From assembly GCA_035308525.1 (NCBI GenBank), contig DATGGM010000039.1, forward strand, positions 1 to 64,000: DNA of 64,000 nucleotides. The letters run 5' to 3'. The notes under the pieces were generated by a model. That model ran no database searches and was not told the DNA's origin. It saw only the letters and a program-made list of their open reading frames with translations. This document shows positions 61,910 to 64,000 of this stretch, one piece after another. The stretch's first letter is position 1, and each line of letters opens with the position of its first letter. This stretch comes from Bog-159 sp035308525 (GTDB lineage: Bacteria > Acidobacteriota > Terriglobia > Bryobacterales > Bryobacteraceae). A program made the translations under genes and the position numbers.

Positions 61910-61944
61910 CCCCAAGACGAGACTTCTGGGAGTTAATATGAGCT

Positions 61945-62913
61945 GTGAAGGCAACCACGGTTTTGTTGTTGATGCTTCCGGTTGGGTGCGCCGCAGCCGA
62001 TTATCCCGAAGCGCGGATCTCAAACGGCGTCCTGCAGGTAAAACTGCTGCTGCCGGACGCCCACCAGGGCTACTACCGCGGCACGCGGTTTGACTGGTCG
62101 GGCGCTATTTCCAGTCTGCAATTCCAGGGTCACGAATACTTCGGCAAGTGGTTCGACGCCTACGATCCGCGGATTCACGATGCCATCATGGGACCGGTGG
62201 AGGAGTTTCTCACGAACGGCGTGGGCCTGGGGTACGAGGAAGCCAAACCGGGTGAGAGCTTCGTGAAGATAGGTGTGGGCGCGGTGCGTAAGCCCGAGGA
62301 GCCCGCCTTTCGCCAGTTCGGCACCTACGAGATCACCGACAACGGAAAATGGACCATCCGCAAGGGAGCCAATTCGGTGGAGTTCACCCAGAAGCTTTCC
62401 GACACGCGCGGTTACGCCTATGTCTATCAGAAGACTGTTCGGCTGCTGCCGGGTAAGCCGGAGATGGCGCTGGAGCACAGCCTGCGGAATACCGGCAGGA
62501 AGCCCATCTCTACCAGCGTTTACGAGCATAATTTCTTCATGCTGGACCACCAACCTACAGGCCCTGCCTACACCGTGCGGTTTCCGTTCGAGGTTCATCC
62601 GCAGGCCGATCTGCATGGGATGGCAGAAGCCCGAGGCATGGATTTTACGTACCTGAAGGAGCTGCCACACGGCCAGTCGGTTGCTACACCCATGGTTGGC
62701 TTCGGCGACACGCCGCGCGACTACGATATCCGGGTGGAGAACCGCACGGCAGGCATCGGCGTCCGGCAGACGTCCGACCGGTCGATCGCGAAGCTGTATT
62801 TCTGGTCCATCCGCACCACGGTCTGCCCGGAGGCTTTTATCGATCTCAAGGCCGAGCCGGGACAGGAAGTGAGGTGGAGAATCAGCTATGAGTTTTACAC
62901 GCTTCCCCAGTAG
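61945..62913 (+). CDS. Exported mutarotase-like protein
   Basis: The 322-residue protein has a signal peptide (TTVLLLMLPVGCAAADYPE) and a beta-rich body with EHNFFMLDHQPTGP and RISYEFYTLPQ. It looks like the galactose-mutarotase/aldose-epimerase superfamily, but the match is distant. The start is a GTG 12 bases after GGGAG. It overlaps the following exported mannonate-dehydratase-like gene by 26 bases, so both may act on an exported sugar acid. Confidence 0.6.
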   Translation: MKATTVLLLMLPVGCAAADYPEARISNGVLQVKLLLPDAHQGYYRGTRFDWSGAISSLQFQGHEYFGKWFDAYDPRIHDAIMGPVEEFLTNGVGLGYEEAKPGESFVKIGVGAVRKPEEPAFRQFGTYEITDNGKWTIRKGANSVEFTQKLSDTRGYAYVYQKTVRLLPGKPEMALEHSLRNTGRKPISTSVYEHNFFMLDHQPTGPAYTVRFPFEVHPQADLHGMAEARGMDFTYLKELPHGQSVATPMVGFGDTPRDYDIRVENRTAGIGVRQTSDRSIAKLYFWSIRTTVCPEAFIDLKAEPGQEVRWRISYEFYTLPQ

Positions 62914-63991
62914 CTGGATGCCAGGGCGTAGAGATTTCGGCAAGTTGGCGCTGGCGGGCGCGGCGGGAGCCATCGTCGCGCCCCGGAAAGCCACGGCCGC
63001 CTTGCACCCAAATGCGGCGGGCATCAAGCTGTGCGCGCAGTCGGACGCGAACCCCACCGACGATCAACTATTGTTTCTGAAACAGATTGGCGCGGAGTAT
63101 GTGAGCGTCGGAGCGCCTCCGGATATGCGGACGGCCGAGGCTTTCCTGGCCATCAAGAAGCGGTACGCGGATGCCGGCATCACGGTATGGAACATCGGCA
63201 ACGCCAGCGTGCACAACATGCCGGAAGTGACGCTCAACCTGCCGGGGCGCGACCGGAAGATGGAAGAGTATAAACAGTACATCGGCAATCTGGGCAAGGC
63301 GGGGATCCACTACACGACCTATGCGCACATGGGCAACGGCATCTGGTCGAGCGGGCGCGGCACGGTGCGGGGCGCTGCGGGGCGTGAGTTCGACATGGCC
63401 AGCCCCAATAAGACCGGCGTGTGGGACGGGAAGACATGGAAGGAGCCGCTGTCGCACGGGCGCGAATTTGCCAGGGAAGAGATTTGGGAAAACTTCGCCT
63501 ACTTCATCAAACGCGTGGCGCCGGTAGCCGAGGAGAACCGTGTGCGCATCGGCATTCATCCGGATGATCCGCCCGTGCCGGTGCTGGCGGGCGTGCCGCG
63601 TTGCATCTTCGGCAACTTCGAGGGGTACAAGCGCGCGCTGGAGATTGCCGGCAGCCCGAACGTGGGGATCTGCCTGTGCTGCGGGACGTGGCTGGAGGGC
63701 GGTAAGGCCCTGACCGGGAGAGACCCCGAAGAGATGATCCGCTATTTCGGCGCCGCGAAGATCTGGAAGATTCATTTCCGCAACGTGAGCGCGCCGCTGC
63801 CGCACTTCGTCGAGACCTTTATGGATGACGGCTATTACGACATGTTCAAGATCATGAAGGCGCTCGACGATGTGAACTTCGACGGCATCGTGATCCTGGA
63901 CCACTCCCCTGCCATGGAAGGCGGCAACTTCTCCCAGACAGCTTACGGGTTCGCCTATATGCGGGCGCTGTTGAATCGCGCCGGCGCTTAG
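62888..63991 (+). CDS. Tat-exported mannonate dehydratase-like TIM-barrel enzyme
   Basis: The 367-residue protein has a twin-arginine signal (PGRRDFGKLALAGAAGAIVA). Beyond it is a xylose-isomerase-like TIM barrel with motifs of mannonate dehydratase UxuA: RIGIHPDDPPVPVLAGVPRC, ICLCCGTWLEGG and KIHFRNV. UxuA dehydrates D-mannonate to 2-keto-3-deoxygluconate in the cytoplasm; export is unusual. It ends nine bases before the window edge, so any following gene is cut off. Confidence 0.85.
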   Translation: MSFTRFPSSWMPGRRDFGKLALAGAAGAIVAPRKATAALHPNAAGIKLCAQSDANPTDDQLLFLKQIGAEYVSVGAPPDMRTAEAFLAIKKRYADAGITVWNIGNASVHNMPEVTLNLPGRDRKMEEYKQYIGNLGKAGIHYTTYAHMGNGIWSSGRGTVRGAAGREFDMASPNKTGVWDGKTWKEPLSHGREFAREEIWENFAYFIKRVAPVAEENRVRIGIHPDDPPVPVLAGVPRCIFGNFEGYKRALEIAGSPNVGICLCCGTWLEGGKALTGRDPEEMIRYFGAAKIWKIHFRNVSAPLPHFVETFMDDGYYDMFKIMKALDDVNFDGIVILDHSPAMEGGNFSQTAYGFAYMRALLNRAGA

Positions 63992-64000
63992 ACTCCATCC

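Overview
The window is a high-GC bacterial chromosome segment that most resembles an Acidobacteriota genome of the Solibacter/Bryobacter kind. The pointers are a MacB-like permease of the acidobacterial 'orphan duplicated permease' type, a TonB receptor with an N-terminal carboxypeptidase-regulatory domain, many TPR and exported enzymes, and dense short operons on both strands. This placement is inference from gene content, not a phylogenetic result. I saw no tRNA, rRNA, CRISPR array, insertion sequence or prophage.

Layout. 1-5.5 kb: end of the elongasome pair mrdA-rodA, an RNase E/G with a very large disordered insertion, and a two-domain sulfurtransferase. 5.5-8.5 kb (minus): acyl-CoA synthetase and an Nramp relative with an altered metal site. 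8.5-10.1 kb: very small stress-type genes (DUF1328, DUF3309, a basic 50-residue protein, a DUF6496-like protein, PRC-barrel). 10.1-12.8 kb (minus): mlaE-mlaF-mlaD lipid transport, with an MCE protein that carries an OmpA-like tail. 13.1 kb: metallothionein-like protein, followed by about 0.5 kb of regulatory-looking DNA.

13.8-23.0 kb is the most distinctive block. Six plus-strand genes encode a Qrc-like membrane complex: small membrane protein, Cys-rich GcvH-like protein, pentaheme cytochrome c, Tat-exported molybdopterin-oxidoreductase-like subunit, four-cluster ferredoxin, NrfD quinol subunit, and a second membrane-anchored GcvH-like protein. Convergent to it lie an NtrC-type regulator and a histidine kinase whose sensor domain has c-type heme motifs. 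The parts suggest electron transfer between menaquinone and periplasmic cytochromes, controlled by redox state through sigma-54. 23.1-27.4 kb (minus): a 2-hydroxyacyl-CoA dehydratase activase-like protein that is split in two overlapping genes.

27.6-37.3 kb: bicupin, a structured intergenic RNA candidate with terminator, exported amidohydrolase, TPR/O-GlcNAc-transferase-like protein, Baeyer-Villiger-type monooxygenase, and adhE translationally coupled to a STAS-domain gene. 37.4-42.8 kb: nickel/cobalt uptake locus (TonB receptor divergent from nikR, fused nikMNQ, nikO). 42.8-47.6 kb: DHDPS-family enzyme with an adenosine-specific kinase, a charged exported protein, and the MacB-like permease. 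47.7-54.9 kb: a 1324-residue TPR membrane protein, a sirtuin, and three Tad-pilus (TadE/TadG) genes.

55.1-64 kb: exported penicillin-binding transpeptidase, malic enzyme with phosphotransacetylase domain, small membrane proteins, a DUF202 protein fused to a broken DUF302 gene, proline iminopeptidase, a decayed cytochrome fragment, and a pair of exported carbohydrate enzymes (mutarotase-like, mannonate-dehydratase-like). Several genes have a -10 box so close to the start codon that leaderless mRNAs are likely.
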